A stretch of 64,000 bases of DNA from Microbacterium hydrocarbonoxydans (lineage in GTDB: Bacteria > Actinomycetota > Actinomycetes > Actinomycetales > Microbacteriaceae): NCBI RefSeq assembly GCF_011752045.1, contig NZ_JAAKXW010000005.1, forward strand, positions 1 through 64,000, read 5' to 3'. The position numbers and the translations under genes are program-made. Within the stretch, counting starts at the first letter, position 1; every line of letters starts with the position of its first letter. Below, piece by piece: positions 30,677-42,776 of this stretch. The notes under the pieces are model-generated. The model was not told the origin of the DNA, searched no databases, and saw only the letters and a list, made by a program, of their open reading frames with translations.

Positions 30677-33007
30677 TCAGGCCCGCACGATGTCCACGTA
30701 CGCGACCGTCTCCTCGTCGTCGCAGGCTGCGCCCACCCAGAGCCGGATCGTCCCCGGCTCGACGACGCGCTCCCCGCCGAGGCCGGTGAAGGAGAGCCGA
30801 TCGAGCGGCACCTCGAAGACGACCGTCTCCTCGGCTCCCGGCGGCAGCGCGATCCGCTGGAAGGCGAGCAGCTGCGCGACCGGGCGCGTGACGCTGGCGA
30901 CCTCGTCGTGGGCATACAGCTGGACGACGTCGGCCGCCGCGACGGCACCGGTGTTGCGCACCCGCACCGAGGCGCGCAGGGTCTCGCCGACGGCGATGCG
31001 CTCCGGGGCGGTGAGGTCGCTGTGCGAGAAGGTCGTGTAGCTCAGACCGAACCCGAACGGGCGCGCGGGCGTGGGATCGGCGCTCGTGACGTCGGCGCGA
31101 CCGCCGAGCACCGGGTGCAGATAGGAGTACGGCTGCGCACCGGCCGACCGCGGCAGCGACACGGGGAGGCGCCCGGAGGGCGCGACCCGGCCGCTGAGCA
31201 GCGCGGCGAGGGCCGGCGCGCCCTCCTCCCCGGGGAAGAACGCCTGCAGCACGGCGGCGGGGCGTGCGGGAGATGCCGTGGCCTGCTCCGCGACGGGCGA
31301 CGGCGCCGAGTTCACGGCACCGAGCCCGACGACCGCGCCCGCGGCACCGGCACGGTCGGGCAGAGCCCAGTCGAGGGCGTACGGGCGCCCGGTCATCGCG
31401 AGGAGGATCACCGGGGTGCCGGTCGCCACCACCGCCTCCACGAGTTCGCGCTGCACGCCGGGGAGCTCCAGGGACTCGACGTCGTTCCCCTCGCCCACGG
31501 TGCCGCGGCCGAAGAGGCCGGCGCGATCGCCCACCACGACGATCGCGACGTCCGCCGAGGAGGCGGTGGCGACGGCGTCCGCGATCCCGCTCCGGTCCTC
31601 GCCTTCGACCGCGCAGCCGGCGGCGTGGCCGACGGTCGCCTCCGGGAACTCGCTCCGCACCGCGTCGAGCACGGTCGGCAGCGCGATGCCCGCAGGCACG
31701 CGCGGGTGATGCGCGAGCACGTGGTTCACGAACGAGTAGCAGCCCATCAGCGCCTCGGAGCTGTCGGCGTTCGGGCCGATGACGGCGATGCGCCGCGCAC
31801 CGGCGGCGAGCGGAAGCACGCCGTCGTTGCTGAGCAGCACGATCGACTCCTCGGCGAGCCGCCTCGCGAGGGCCCGGTGCGCGGGCGAGTCGAGGTCGAC
31901 AGCCGGCGGAGGGGCGTCGAAGTCGGCGTCGAGAAGGCCCAGCTCCTCCTTCTGCGCCAGCACCCGGCCGACGGCCGTGTCCAGGACGTCTGCGGAGAGG
32001 CGACCGTCCCGCACCTGCTCGGCGAGGGTGAGGTACGCGTCGGGGGAGGGGAGCTCCACGTCGATGCCGGCACTGATCGCCAGCCGGGCGGCATCCGCCT
32101 GATCTGCCGCGACGCGATGCATGCTGCGCAGGAAGTCCACTGCGAAGTAGTCCGAGACGACCACGCCGTCGAAGCCCCATCGCTCGCGCAGGATGCCGGT
32201 GAGATAGCGGGGGTCCGCCGCGACGGGCACGCCGTCGATCTCCGAGTACGAGTTCATCACGCTGCGCACGCCGCCCTCGCGCACCGCCATCTCGAACGGC
32301 GGCAGCAGCACGTCCTCGATCTCGCGCGTTCCCGCGCTCACCGGCGCGTGGTTGCGTCCGGCCTTCGAGGCGGAGTACCCGACGAAGTGCTTGAGCGTCG
32401 CATGCACTCCCTCGGCCTGCAGGCCCCGGACGTACGCCGTGCCGATCGTGCCGACGACGAGCGGATCCTCGGAGATGCACTCGTCCACCCGTCCCCAGCG
32501 CGGATCGCGGATGACGTCCAGCACCGGTGCGAGCCCCTGATGGATGCCGAGCGCCCGCATCGACGAGCCGATCGCGCGGCCGGTCTCCTCGACGAGCGCC
32601 GGGTCGAACGACGCTCCCCACGCCAGCGGCGTCGGGAAGGTCGCGGCCTGCCACGCGGCCAGGCCGGTCAGGCACTCCTCGTGCACGAGGGCGGGGATGC
32701 CGAGGCGGGTCTCCGTCTGCAGCCGGCGCTGCTCGCCCCAGAGCCATGCGGCGCGTTCTGCGGGATCGACGGGGCGCGTGCCGTACACGCGCGTCAGATG
32801 GCCGATGCCGTGGGCGGTCGCCTCGTCGTAGCGGGTGGTGCTCTTCTTCTCGCCGGCCATCGGCGCGACGACCTCGTCGCCCTGGTCGACCCAGAAGCCG
32901 ACCAGCTGGGCCTGCTTCTCCTCCAGAGTCATCCGGGAGAGGAGATCCCGCACCCGCGGGGAGAGGCCGGTGCCGATGATCTGCTGCGTCACGTTCGTCA
33001 CGTTCAT
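30677..33007 (-). CDS. Glycoside hydrolase family 3 (beta-glucosidase/xylosidase type)
   Basis: This 776-residue protein starts at the ATG at 33007. It has the GH3 order: an N-terminal barrel with MTLEEKQAQLVGFW and the KHFVGYSASKAGRNHAPVS region, the catalytic nucleophile Asp286 in GVVVSDYFAVDFL, a second alpha/beta domain (IVLLSNDGVLPLAAGARRIA), and a C-terminal fibronectin III-like domain (VRVRNTGAVAAADVVQLY). There is no signal peptide, so it should act on oligosaccharides brought in by the ABC transporter encoded next to it. The exact sugar is unknown. Confidence 0.9.
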   Translation of the reverse strand: MNVTNVTQQIIGTGLSPRVRDLLSRMTLEEKQAQLVGFWVDQGDEVVAPMAGEKKSTTRYDEATAHGIGHLTRVYGTRPVDPAERAAWLWGEQRRLQTETRLGIPALVHEECLTGLAAWQAATFPTPLAWGASFDPALVEETGRAIGSSMRALGIHQGLAPVLDVIRDPRWGRVDECISEDPLVVGTIGTAYVRGLQAEGVHATLKHFVGYSASKAGRNHAPVSAGTREIEDVLLPPFEMAVREGGVRSVMNSYSEIDGVPVAADPRYLTGILRERWGFDGVVVSDYFAVDFLRSMHRVAADQADAARLAISAGIDVELPSPDAYLTLAEQVRDGRLSADVLDTAVGRVLAQKEELGLLDADFDAPPPAVDLDSPAHRALARRLAEESIVLLSNDGVLPLAAGARRIAVIGPNADSSEALMGCYSFVNHVLAHHPRVPAGIALPTVLDAVRSEFPEATVGHAAGCAVEGEDRSGIADAVATASSADVAIVVVGDRAGLFGRGTVGEGNDVESLELPGVQRELVEAVVATGTPVILLAMTGRPYALDWALPDRAGAAGAVVGLGAVNSAPSPVAEQATASPARPAAVLQAFFPGEEGAPALAALLSGRVAPSGRLPVSLPRSAGAQPYSYLHPVLGGRADVTSADPTPARPFGFGLSYTTFSHSDLTAPERIAVGETLRASVRVRNTGAVAAADVVQLYAHDEVASVTRPVAQLLAFQRIALPPGAEETVVFEVPLDRLSFTGLGGERVVEPGTIRLWVGAACDDEETVAYVDIVRA

Positions 33008-33038
33008 CACTTTCTGAGGTCGCTGCTGCCGATGCCGG

Positions 33039-33920
33039 TCAGCCCTTGACGGCGCCGGTGAGGCCGCCGACGATCCGCCGCTCGAAGAGGCTGAAGAAGA
33101 CCAGCGCGGGGATCATCGACAGCGAGGTGAAGGCGAGCACCTTGGCGGTGTCCACCGAGTACTGCGAGGCGAACGACTGCACGCCCAGCGGCAGGGTGAA
33201 GGCGGCGTCGTCGTTGAGGATGAACAGCGGGAGGAGATAGCCGTTCCAGCTGCCGATGAACGCCAGGATGCCCGTCGTGATCACGCCGGGGAGGGACAGC
33301 GGCAGAACCATGCGCCAGAAGAACCCGAGCCGGCTGCATCCGTCGAGGAAGGCGGCCTCCTGGATCTCATCCGGGATCGCCCGCAGGAAGGGCACCAGGA
33401 TGATGATCGTCGTCGGCAGCGCGAAGGCGATCTGCGGAAGGATCACGCCCCCGAGCGAGTTCATCAGGCCGAGGCTGCGGATCACGATGTACAGCGGCGT
33501 GATCGCGACGGTGATCGGGAACATCAGCCCGGCGGCGAACAGCGCGTACAGCGCTCCGCGTCCGGCGAACCGGTACCGCGCGATGACGTACGCGGCCATC
33601 AGGCCGAGGCCGATGGCGCCGACGGTCGTGGCGAGGGCGACGACGGTGGAGTTGAGCACCTGGCGCCAGAAGACGCCGCCCGTGATCACGTCGAGGTAGT
33701 TCGACAGCACCCACGGCTGAGGGAGGCCTGCCGGATCGGCGGTGATCTGGGCGTTGGTGCGGAAGCCGCCCAGGATGATGTACGCGATCGGGGCCAGCAT
33801 CAGTCCGATCGCGAGCAGAGCGACGAAGTACACGGTCGGGTTCGCCCAGGGCAGCCGCTCGCGCGAGGGGCGTCCGGCGCGCCCGGTTCGCCGGGTGACG
33901 ATCAGGGATGTCGCGGTCAT
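33039..33920 (-). CDS. Carbohydrate ABC transporter permease (CUT1, MalG-like)
   Basis: This 293-residue protein starts at the ATG at 33920, overlapping the stop of the other permease by four bases. It has six membrane helices and the EAA loop DEIQEAAFLDGCSRLGFFWRM facing the ATPase. The family ending GGLTGAVKG is present. It forms the channel with the permease encoded just upstream. No ATPase gene is in this locus, so a shared multi-sugar ATPase (MsiK type) encoded elsewhere is expected. Confidence 0.9.
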   Translation of the reverse strand: MTATSLIVTRRTGRAGRPSRERLPWANPTVYFVALLAIGLMLAPIAYIILGGFRTNAQITADPAGLPQPWVLSNYLDVITGGVFWRQVLNSTVVALATTVGAIGLGLMAAYVIARYRFAGRGALYALFAAGLMFPITVAITPLYIVIRSLGLMNSLGGVILPQIAFALPTTIIILVPFLRAIPDEIQEAAFLDGCSRLGFFWRMVLPLSLPGVITTGILAFIGSWNGYLLPLFILNDDAAFTLPLGVQSFASQYSVDTAKVLAFTSLSMIPALVFFSLFERRIVGGLTGAVKG

Positions 33921-34945
33921 CGGGTCCTCTTCCTCGGGGTCGTCTTCATGGCGCGGCCCGCTCCGGTCAGCGCGCCCTCGGTGTCGCGGCGCAGCACGGC
34001 GCGCTGGTAGATGAGGGCGACGACGAGCGAGATCAGGAAGAGCACGACCGCCACCGCGTTGCCGTAGCCGAAGTTGCCGGCGTTGCGTCCCTCCGACACC
34101 ATGTAGGTCGCCATCGTGGAGGTGCCGGCCGTCGACGCGATGTACTGGCCCCAGATGATGTAGACGAGGTCGAACAGCTGCAGGGAGCCGATGATCGACA
34201 GGAACGCCCAGATCCGCAGGGTGGGGCCGAGCAGCGGCAGCGTGATGCGCCACTGGATCTGCCAGTAGGAGGCGCCGTCGATCGCGGCCGCCTCGTGGAG
34301 CTCCTCCGGGATCCCCTGCAGCCCGGCCAGGAACAGGATGACGGCGAAGCCGACGTACTTCCAGGTGATGATCCCCATCAGGGTCCAGATCGCGACGTCG
34401 GGGTTCGAGAGCCAGTCGTTGCGCAGGAAGCCGAGGCCGATCGACTCGAGCAGGTCGTTGAAGGCTCCGGCCGTCTGCAGCATGAGGCTCCAGCCGGTGC
34501 CGACGACGACCTCCGAGATCACGTACGGGATGAAGATCAGCACCCGGATGAGGGACTGGCCGCGCATCCGGCGGTTCAGCAGCAGCGCGAGCAGGATCGC
34601 CGCGGGGCCCTGCAGCACCAGCGAGAGCACGAGGATGACGCCGTTGTGGGCGAGGGCCTCGTGGAACAGCGGGTCCTGCAGGATCGTCAGGTAGTTCCGC
34701 AGGCCGACGAAGTCGGTGGGAGGGCCGTATCCCTGCCAGCTGAAGAAGCCGTAGAACGCGGCCATCAGGACGGGGAAGATCACGAAGGCGAGGAACACCA
34801 CGAGGGCCGGTCCTGCCAGCAGCGCGATCTCGGCACGGGTGCCCCAGCGCCGGCGGGCGGGGGACGACGCGCGAGCGCCGCCCCCCGTCGTGTTCGCCGT
34901 GGCCACGTCGCCCTGCGCGTCGGAGATCGTCGGGGACGAGGTCAT
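33917..34945 (-). CDS. Carbohydrate ABC transporter permease (CUT1, MalF-like)
   Basis: This 342-residue protein starts at the ATG at 34945, nine bases before the binding-protein stop. After a polar head of about 40 residues it has six helices and the EAA loop EELHEAAAIDGASYWQIQWRIT. It pairs with the MalG-like permease, with which it is translationally coupled (ATGA). It is part of the GH3 sugar-uptake operon. Confidence 0.9.
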   Translation of the reverse strand: MTSSPTISDAQGDVATANTTGGGARASSPARRRWGTRAEIALLAGPALVVFLAFVIFPVLMAAFYGFFSWQGYGPPTDFVGLRNYLTILQDPLFHEALAHNGVILVLSLVLQGPAAILLALLLNRRMRGQSLIRVLIFIPYVISEVVVGTGWSLMLQTAGAFNDLLESIGLGFLRNDWLSNPDVAIWTLMGIITWKYVGFAVILFLAGLQGIPEELHEAAAIDGASYWQIQWRITLPLLGPTLRIWAFLSIIGSLQLFDLVYIIWGQYIASTAGTSTMATYMVSEGRNAGNFGYGNAVAVVLFLISLVVALIYQRAVLRRDTEGALTGAGRAMKTTPRKRTR

Positions 34946-34953
34946 GACGGGCC

Positions 34954-36249
34954 TCAGGCCTTCGCCGCGGCGTCCTGGACCGCCTTGACGATGTCCTCGG
35001 GGCTGCCCTGGCCGGCGAGCATGTCGACCACGGCCACGTTGAGCGCGTTGCCGACGTTCTGGCCGTAGACGGTGTCCAGCCACTGCGTCGCGTACGGCGC
35101 CGCGTTGTACGCCTCGAGGATCGACTGCAGATACGGCTCGGTCACGGCCTCCTGGGCGACGGTGTTCACCGGCGGAGCGTTGAACGCCTTGTAGTACGCC
35201 GTCTGCACCTCGGCGGTGCCCAGGTGGTTGAGGAAGTCGACGCACGCGTCGGGGGCGTCCACCGAGCACGAGTAGCCGTCGACACCGCCCATCATCGATC
35301 CGGGCTCCCCGTCGCCGCCGTCGATCTCGGGGAACGGGAACCAGCCGAGGTCGGCGAGGGGCTGCTGGTCGGGCGTCAGCGAGCCGATCACTCCCGGATC
35401 CCACGCGCCCATCAGCTCCATGGCGGCCTGGTGGTTCGCGATGAGGCCGGCCGAGCTGCCCGCGCCCTGCTGGGCCGACGTGGTGAGGAAGCCGTCGTTG
35501 AAGGGCTCGGTGGCGGCGAACTCCTGCAGGTCCTCACCCGCACGGATCCAGCACTCGTCGTCGAAGCTCATCTCGTCGGCGGCCTTCGCCAGCGTGTCGG
35601 GGCTGCACTCGCGCAGGGCGAACCAGTAGTACCAGTGCGCGGCGGGCCACGCGTCCTTCGCGCCGAGGGCGACCGGTGCGATGCCGGCATCCTTGAGCGC
35701 CTCCGTGGCCTCCGTCAGCTCGTCGATGGTGGTCGGGTTCTCGGTGATCCCCGCCTGGTCGAACAGGTCCTGGCTGTAGAACAGGCCGCCCGGGAGGACC
35801 GCGACGGGCATGGCGTACACCTTGCCGTCCAGGCTGTTCGCGGAGTACGCGGCATCCGGGATCTCCTCGGCGGCGGCTCCGGCGATCCCGTCGGTGAGGT
35901 CCTTCAGCTGCCCGGCCTTCACCATCGCCGCCATCTTGCCGCCGCCGCGCTGCAGGAAGATGTCGGGAGCGTCGCCGGAGTTCAGGGCCGTCTGCAGCTT
36001 GCCGTCGAGATCCTCGTTCTGGATCGACTGGATCTCGATGGTGACGCCGGGGTTGGCCTCCTCGAAGTCGGCGACCGTCTGCTCCCAGAACTCCATGCCG
36101 GGGCCGGTCGACGAGTTGTGCCAGAGGGTCATCGTGGTGGATGCGTCGCCGTCGCCGTCCGACCCGCCCGCCGTGCATCCCGAGAGCGCGAGCGCTCCGG
36201 CTGCCAGCACGGCGGCGGTCGAGGCGAGGGGGAGTCTTCTGCTGATCAT
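34954..36249 (-). CDS. Sugar-binding lipoprotein of ABC transporter
   Basis: This 431-residue protein has a lipoprotein signal peptide (MISRRLPLASTAAVLAAGAL, then ALSGC, with the lipidated Cys at 25). The mature part has the family 1 solute-binding layout: TLWHNSSTGPGMEFWEQTVADF, DIFLQRGGGKMAAMVKAG, DGKVYAMPVAVLPGGLFYSQ. It captures a sugar or oligosaccharide outside the cell and delivers it to the two permeases downstream. It is the first gene of the operon and is divergent from the LacI regulator. Confidence 0.9.
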   Translation of the reverse strand: MISRRLPLASTAAVLAAGALALSGCTAGGSDGDGDASTTMTLWHNSSTGPGMEFWEQTVADFEEANPGVTIEIQSIQNEDLDGKLQTALNSGDAPDIFLQRGGGKMAAMVKAGQLKDLTDGIAGAAAEEIPDAAYSANSLDGKVYAMPVAVLPGGLFYSQDLFDQAGITENPTTIDELTEATEALKDAGIAPVALGAKDAWPAAHWYYWFALRECSPDTLAKAADEMSFDDECWIRAGEDLQEFAATEPFNDGFLTTSAQQGAGSSAGLIANHQAAMELMGAWDPGVIGSLTPDQQPLADLGWFPFPEIDGGDGEPGSMMGGVDGYSCSVDAPDACVDFLNHLGTAEVQTAYYKAFNAPPVNTVAQEAVTEPYLQSILEAYNAAPYATQWLDTVYGQNVGNALNVAVVDMLAGQGSPEDIVKAVQDAAAKA

Positions 36250-36361
36250 GTGATTCGTTCTCCTCGTCGAGTTGCGCGCCGCGTCGATGCGGGCGCCTGC
36301 GGAGCCTCGGGTGAGACCGCAGCGTGATGCAGTCTGCGGCCGGCCCGGAATCTCGTCAAAC

Positions 36362-36373
36362 GTTTTCGAAAAC
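36362..36373. promoter_or_regulatory. LacI-type operator palindrome
   Basis: GTTTTCGAAAAC is a perfect 12-bp palindrome with the central CG typical of LacI/CcpA-family sites. It lies 41 bases before the LacI start and 113 bases before the binding-protein start, in the shared divergent promoter region. It is the only AT-rich motif there. It most likely mediates repression of the sugar operon and autoregulation. Confidence 0.75.
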
Positions 36374-36413
36374 AGTTTCCGCGCCCGCTTCGGCGACGCT
36401 ACGCTGTCGTGTC

Positions 36414-37421
36414 ATGGGGGCAAGGACCACGATCCACGACGTCGCGAAGGCGGCCGGCGTCTCGGTGTCCACGGTGTCGAAGGCCGTCAACGGCCGGTAC
36501 GGGATCGCGGATGCTACGGTGCAGCGCGTCCTCGACACGGTGCGGGAGCTCGGCTACGAGTCCAGCCTCGTCGCCAGCAGCATGCGGGCCCGGCGCACGG
36601 GTGTGATCGGCGTGCTCCTCGCGGACTTCGAGCCGTTCAGCGCCGAGATACTCAAGGGCGTCGGTGCCGCGATGCACGACACCGCCTTCGACCTTCTCGC
36701 CTACAGCGGCTCGCACCACGGCGCGCGGGAGGGCTGGGAGCGGCGATCGCTGAGCCGGCTCTCGGGAACGCTCATCGACGCCGCGATCATGGTCACGCCC
36801 ACCGTCGTCAGCCCCGGCGCGGAGATCCCGGTGGTCGCGATCGATCCGCACACGGGCCGCGCCGATCTGCCCACCGTCGAGTCGGACAGCTTCGGCGGCG
36901 CCTACGCGGCCACCCGGCATCTCATCGACCTGGGGCACCGCCGGATCGGCTTCCTGGCGGGCCGGCCGGATCTGCGCTCGGCGGCGCTCCGCGACGCCGG
37001 CTACCGTCGTGCGCTCTCCGACGCCGGCATCCTCGTCGATCCCTCGCTCGTCGGGATCGGCCGCTACGAGCTCGAGACGACGAGGGAGTCCGCGCGGCTG
37101 ATGCTGGACAGCGCCTCGCGGCCGACGGCGGTGTTCGCCGCGAACGACCTGTCCGCCATCGCCGTGATCGACGTCGCGCACGACCTCGGCCTGCGCGTGC
37201 CCGACGATCTCTCCGTGATCGGCTTCGACGACGTGCCCGAGGCCTCACGGAGGACGCTGCCGCTGACGACCATCCAGCAGCCGATGCGTCGCCTGGGGGC
37301 GGTCGCGGCGGAGATGGTGTTCGCGCAGCTGTCGGGCAGGGAGCTGGACGAGATGCACGTGACCCTGCCGACGCGCCTCGTGGTGCGGGCCACGACCGCG
37401 CGGCTCACCGGCGAGCGCTGA
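36414..37421 (+). CDS. LacI-family transcriptional regulator
   Basis: This 335-residue protein starts at the ATG at 36414, giving MGARTTIHDVAKAAGVSVST, then VSKAVNGRYGIADATVQRVL. This is the LacI helix-turn-helix and hinge at the usual N-terminal position. A periplasmic-binding-like sensor domain follows (TGVIGVLLADFEPFSAEILKG, DDLSVIGFDDVPEASRRTLP). An upstream in-frame ATG at 36324 would include the operator palindrome and was rejected. It should repress the divergent sugar operon and its own gene until a sugar ligand binds. Its stop is one base from the convergent TetR stop. Confidence 0.9.
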   Translation: MGARTTIHDVAKAAGVSVSTVSKAVNGRYGIADATVQRVLDTVRELGYESSLVASSMRARRTGVIGVLLADFEPFSAEILKGVGAAMHDTAFDLLAYSGSHHGAREGWERRSLSRLSGTLIDAAIMVTPTVVSPGAEIPVVAIDPHTGRADLPTVESDSFGGAYAATRHLIDLGHRRIGFLAGRPDLRSAALRDAGYRRALSDAGILVDPSLVGIGRYELETTRESARLMLDSASRPTAVFAANDLSAIAVIDVAHDLGLRVPDDLSVIGFDDVPEASRRTLPLTTIQQPMRRLGAVAAEMVFAQLSGRELDEMHVTLPTRLVVRATTARLTGER

Positions 37422-37422
37422 C

Positions 37423-38067
37423 TCAGGCCGGCTCCGCGGCAGCGGCCCGCATCGCTCCGGGCTCCAGTCCCAGGGCCCACTCCGCGGTGTCCGCGACGAA
37501 GTGGGTGTAGGAGTCCTCGTCGAACGAGCCGGGGTTGTTCACGTAGGCGCCGACGCCGTCGACGGCGACGAAGATCCGCACGGCTGCGGCGAGAGCATCC
37601 GTCGTGCGGAACTCGCCGGAGCGGATGCCGTCCTCGATCGCCGCGACCAGGCGGCCTCGGTCGAGGTCCTCCTGGACGGTGAGGCACTCTGCCAGTGCGG
37701 GGTGGAACCGGGACAGATGGCGCGCGTTGAGCCAGAGCTGGGCGAGGGGGCGGGACTCCTCGCTCTGCGAGCGGGCGATCAGCGTGGCGACCTGCGCGGT
37801 CGGTGTCCCCCCGGGCGGGAACAGCGCCTCGCGCTCGCCGGCGATGGCGAGCGCGAACGCTTCGACGACGAGCTCCTCGGCGACGGGGAAGTAGTGGCCG
37901 ATCAGACCCGGCCGCACCCCGAGCCGCTCGGCCACGGCGCGCAGGGTGATGCGCTCGAGTCCGTCGGCGAGGGCGATCTCCGCCGCGGCGGCGACGATCT
38001 CTGCGCGGCGCTCCTCCGGCGCCTTGCGCGTCTGGCGCGGATTCGCTCTTGACATCATGCCCGTCAT
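37423..38067 (-). CDS. TetR-family repressor of the NCS1 permease operon
   Basis: This protein has about 214 residues from the ATG at 38067. ATGs at 38058 and 38055 are also possible and no Shine-Dalgarno is clear. The helix-turn-helix is ERRAEIVAAAAEIALADGLE, then RITLRAVAERLGVRPGLIGHYF. The TetR C-terminal ligand domain follows (SRFHPALAECLTVQEDLDRG). A start at 38094 would lie within the operators and was rejected. It is divergent from the permease gene, with twin operator sites between them, so it should be the local repressor. Confidence 0.88.
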   Translation of the reverse strand: MTGMMSRANPRQTRKAPEERRAEIVAAAAEIALADGLERITLRAVAERLGVRPGLIGHYFPVAEELVVEAFALAIAGEREALFPPGGTPTAQVATLIARSQSEESRPLAQLWLNARHLSRFHPALAECLTVQEDLDRGRLVAAIEDGIRSGEFRTTDALAAAVRIFVAVDGVGAYVNNPGSFDEDSYTHFVADTAEWALGLEPGAMRAAAAEPA

Positions 38068-38070
38068 GTT

Positions 38071-40731
<2,661 letters not shown>

Positions 40732-40740
40732 GAGCGCGGC

Positions 40741-41562
40741 TCAGGCGCCGGTGACCGCGCGCACGTGCTCCCATGCGGGGTCGCGCAGCGCGGAGGAGAG
40801 CCGGGCGAACTCGTCGAAGCTGCGTCGGCCCGGCCAGCCGTCGGGGAGCATCGACGGCGGCAGGCCGGGATCGAGGTAGGGGAGCACCCGCCAGGTGTCG
40901 ATGAGCTGCACGTACGCGGCGAACGGCTCCGCCGGCAGGGCGGCGAGCGAGTCGAGGAAGGCCTGGTGCTCCGCGCGCAGCGCATCGAGGTCCCACCACT
41001 CGGCGGCGGCCTCGGGCAGCGACGTCGCTGTGGTCGGGGTCCCGGCCGGGAAGAGCGTCACCCAGTGCCGGGCGCCGAGCTCGTCGAGGATCTGCTCGAT
41101 CTCGCCCTGCAGGTGGCCGGGGCAGATCCACAGCGCAGGGGAGACGACGCCGGCGCCCGTCCACTGCAGCCGGCGGCGCAGCTGATGCCGCACGCTGCGG
41201 GCGCTCTCCGGGATGGAGAACGACACGAGGCACCAGCTGTCGGCATCCGTCATCTCGCGCATCTCGAAGATGCGCCGATCGCCGCGCTCGAGCATGGTGA
41301 GCGCGGCAGGGTTCAGCCGGTAGCCGATCGAGGACTCGCGCTCGGCGAGCAGCAGCCCCTTCTGCTTGAGCCGGGCGATGCCGGTGCGGGCGGGGGCGGC
41401 GGGGATGCCGAGGTCGCCGGCGAGCGCCACGAGGTGCGCGGCCGAGATCCAGCCGCCGAGCGGGCGGAGGTACAGGCCGACGATCGTGCGCAGGAGCGAG
41501 GCGGTGCTGCCGGGGCGGGCGTCGATGTCGTCGAGCACCGGGCCGCTCGCCTCAGGCGACAT
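40741..41562 (-). CDS. PaaX-family transcriptional regulator
   Basis: This 273-residue protein starts at the ATG at 41562, overlapping the kynU stop by 11 bases. It has the PaaX layout: an N-terminal winged helix (SLLRTIVGLYLRPLGGWISAAHLVALAGDLGIPAAPARTGIARLKQ), a central Cas2-like domain (SWCLVSFSIPESARSVRHQL, then RRRLQWTGAGVVSPALWICP), and a C-terminal domain (PYLDPGLPPSMLPDGWPGRR). PaaX repressors of phenylacetate genes respond to aryl-CoA. This one lies inside the kyn operon, so it may sense a tryptophan-degradation intermediate. Confidence 0.85.
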   Translation of the reverse strand: MSPEASGPVLDDIDARPGSTASLLRTIVGLYLRPLGGWISAAHLVALAGDLGIPAAPARTGIARLKQKGLLLAERESSIGYRLNPAALTMLERGDRRIFEMREMTDADSWCLVSFSIPESARSVRHQLRRRLQWTGAGVVSPALWICPGHLQGEIEQILDELGARHWVTLFPAGTPTTATSLPEAAAEWWDLDALRAEHQAFLDSLAALPAEPFAAYVQLIDTWRVLPYLDPGLPPSMLPDGWPGRRSFDEFARLSSALRDPAWEHVRAVTGA

Positions 41563-42775
41563 CCGACTCCAGTGCGTCGCGCACCGCGAGTACGCCCGTG
41601 ACGGTCTCGACGTGCGAGGTGCTCAGCGGGGACAGCCCGAGGCGGATGCCGTCGGGGAAGCGGAAGTCGGGGATGATGCCGTCCGCCCACAGCCGGCGGG
41701 TGACCTCGCGGAAGTCGTCGTGACCGATCGTGATGTGACCGCCGCGCAGCTCGGGGTCGCGCGGGCTCAGCAGCCGCACGCCGAGCGGGGCGAGCACCTC
41801 GTCGAAGGCGTGCACGGCGAGGTCCGTCAGGGACTTCGACTTCGCGCGCACGCTCTCGATCGTGGCCTGCTCGATGAGGTCGAGCATCCCCTGCATCGCG
41901 AGCATCGAGGTCACCGGCGGGGTGCCGCTGAGCAGCTGGCGGATGTCACCGGCCGGCACGTACTCGGGGCCCATCGCGAAGATGTCGGCGGCACTCCACC
42001 AGCCCTGGATCGGCTGACGCAGCACGCCCTGCAGCGAGCGGCGGAGATAGGCGAAAGCGGGGGAGCCGGGGCCTCCGTTGAGGTATTTGTACGTGCAGCC
42101 GACCGCCATGTCGACGCCCCAGGCGTCGAGCTGCATCGGGAGCACGCCGACCGAGTGGCACAGGTCCCACATCATCAGCGCGCCGGCTTCGTGGACTGCC
42201 GCCGTGATGCCCGGCATGTCGGCGAGGGCCCCGGAGCGGTAGTCGACGTGGCTCAGCGAGACGAGGGCGGTGCGCTCCGAGACGACCGCTTCGACGTCGG
42301 CGACGGCCACGCCATGCACCGGGTCGGGCTCCAGCCACACGACCGTCAAGCCGGTCTCGGCGGCGACTCCCTCGGCCAGGAAGCGGTCGGTGGGGAAGTT
42401 GCCGGCCTCGATCACCAGCTCGGTGCGGCTCGCGTCCGCCGCGGCGGCGGCGCGCATGAGCTTGTAGATGAGCACGCTCGTCGAGTCGGCGACGACCGTC
42501 TGCCCGGCGGCCGCGCCGAGGGCGACCGCGCCGATGCGGTCGCCGAGCTCCATCGGCAGCGCCATCCACTGCTCGTCCCAGGAGCGGATGAGGCGCGTGC
42601 CCCAGTCCTCGCGCACGAAGGCCGCGAGCTTCTCGGGGATGTCCTTGAGCGGTCGGCCGAGGGAGTTGCCGTCGAGATAGGCGCCGACGCCGGGCGCCTC
42701 GGCGAAGGCGTCGAGATGGGCGCGCAACGGGTCGGCGGCGTCGAGCGAGCGGGCGGTCGCGAGCAGATCGGTCAT
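41552..42775 (-). CDS. kynU: Kynureninase
   Basis: This 407-residue PLP enzyme starts at the ATG at 42775. The Schiff-base Lys230 lies in CTYKYLNGGPGSPAF, and VSLSHVDYRSGALADMPGIT and MMWDLCHSVGVLPMQLDAWG are characteristic of kynureninase. It cleaves L-kynurenine to anthranilate and L-alanine. It lies two bases downstream of the amidohydrolase stop and overlaps the PaaX gene by 11 bases, in a four-gene operon. Confidence 0.92.
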   Translation of the reverse strand: MTDLLATARSLDAADPLRAHLDAFAEAPGVGAYLDGNSLGRPLKDIPEKLAAFVREDWGTRLIRSWDEQWMALPMELGDRIGAVALGAAAGQTVVADSTSVLIYKLMRAAAAADASRTELVIEAGNFPTDRFLAEGVAAETGLTVVWLEPDPVHGVAVADVEAVVSERTALVSLSHVDYRSGALADMPGITAAVHEAGALMMWDLCHSVGVLPMQLDAWGVDMAVGCTYKYLNGGPGSPAFAYLRRSLQGVLRQPIQGWWSAADIFAMGPEYVPAGDIRQLLSGTPPVTSMLAMQGMLDLIEQATIESVRAKSKSLTDLAVHAFDEVLAPLGVRLLSPRDPELRGGHITIGHDDFREVTRRLWADGIIPDFRFPDGIRLGLSPLSTSHVETVTGVLAVRDALESDVA

Positions 42776-42776
42776 G

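Noticed and set aside
36324..36413. An N-terminal extension of the LacI regulator from an ATG at 36324
   Set aside because: It would translate the operator palindrome and place 30 extra residues before the helix-turn-helix, which is normally at the N terminus.
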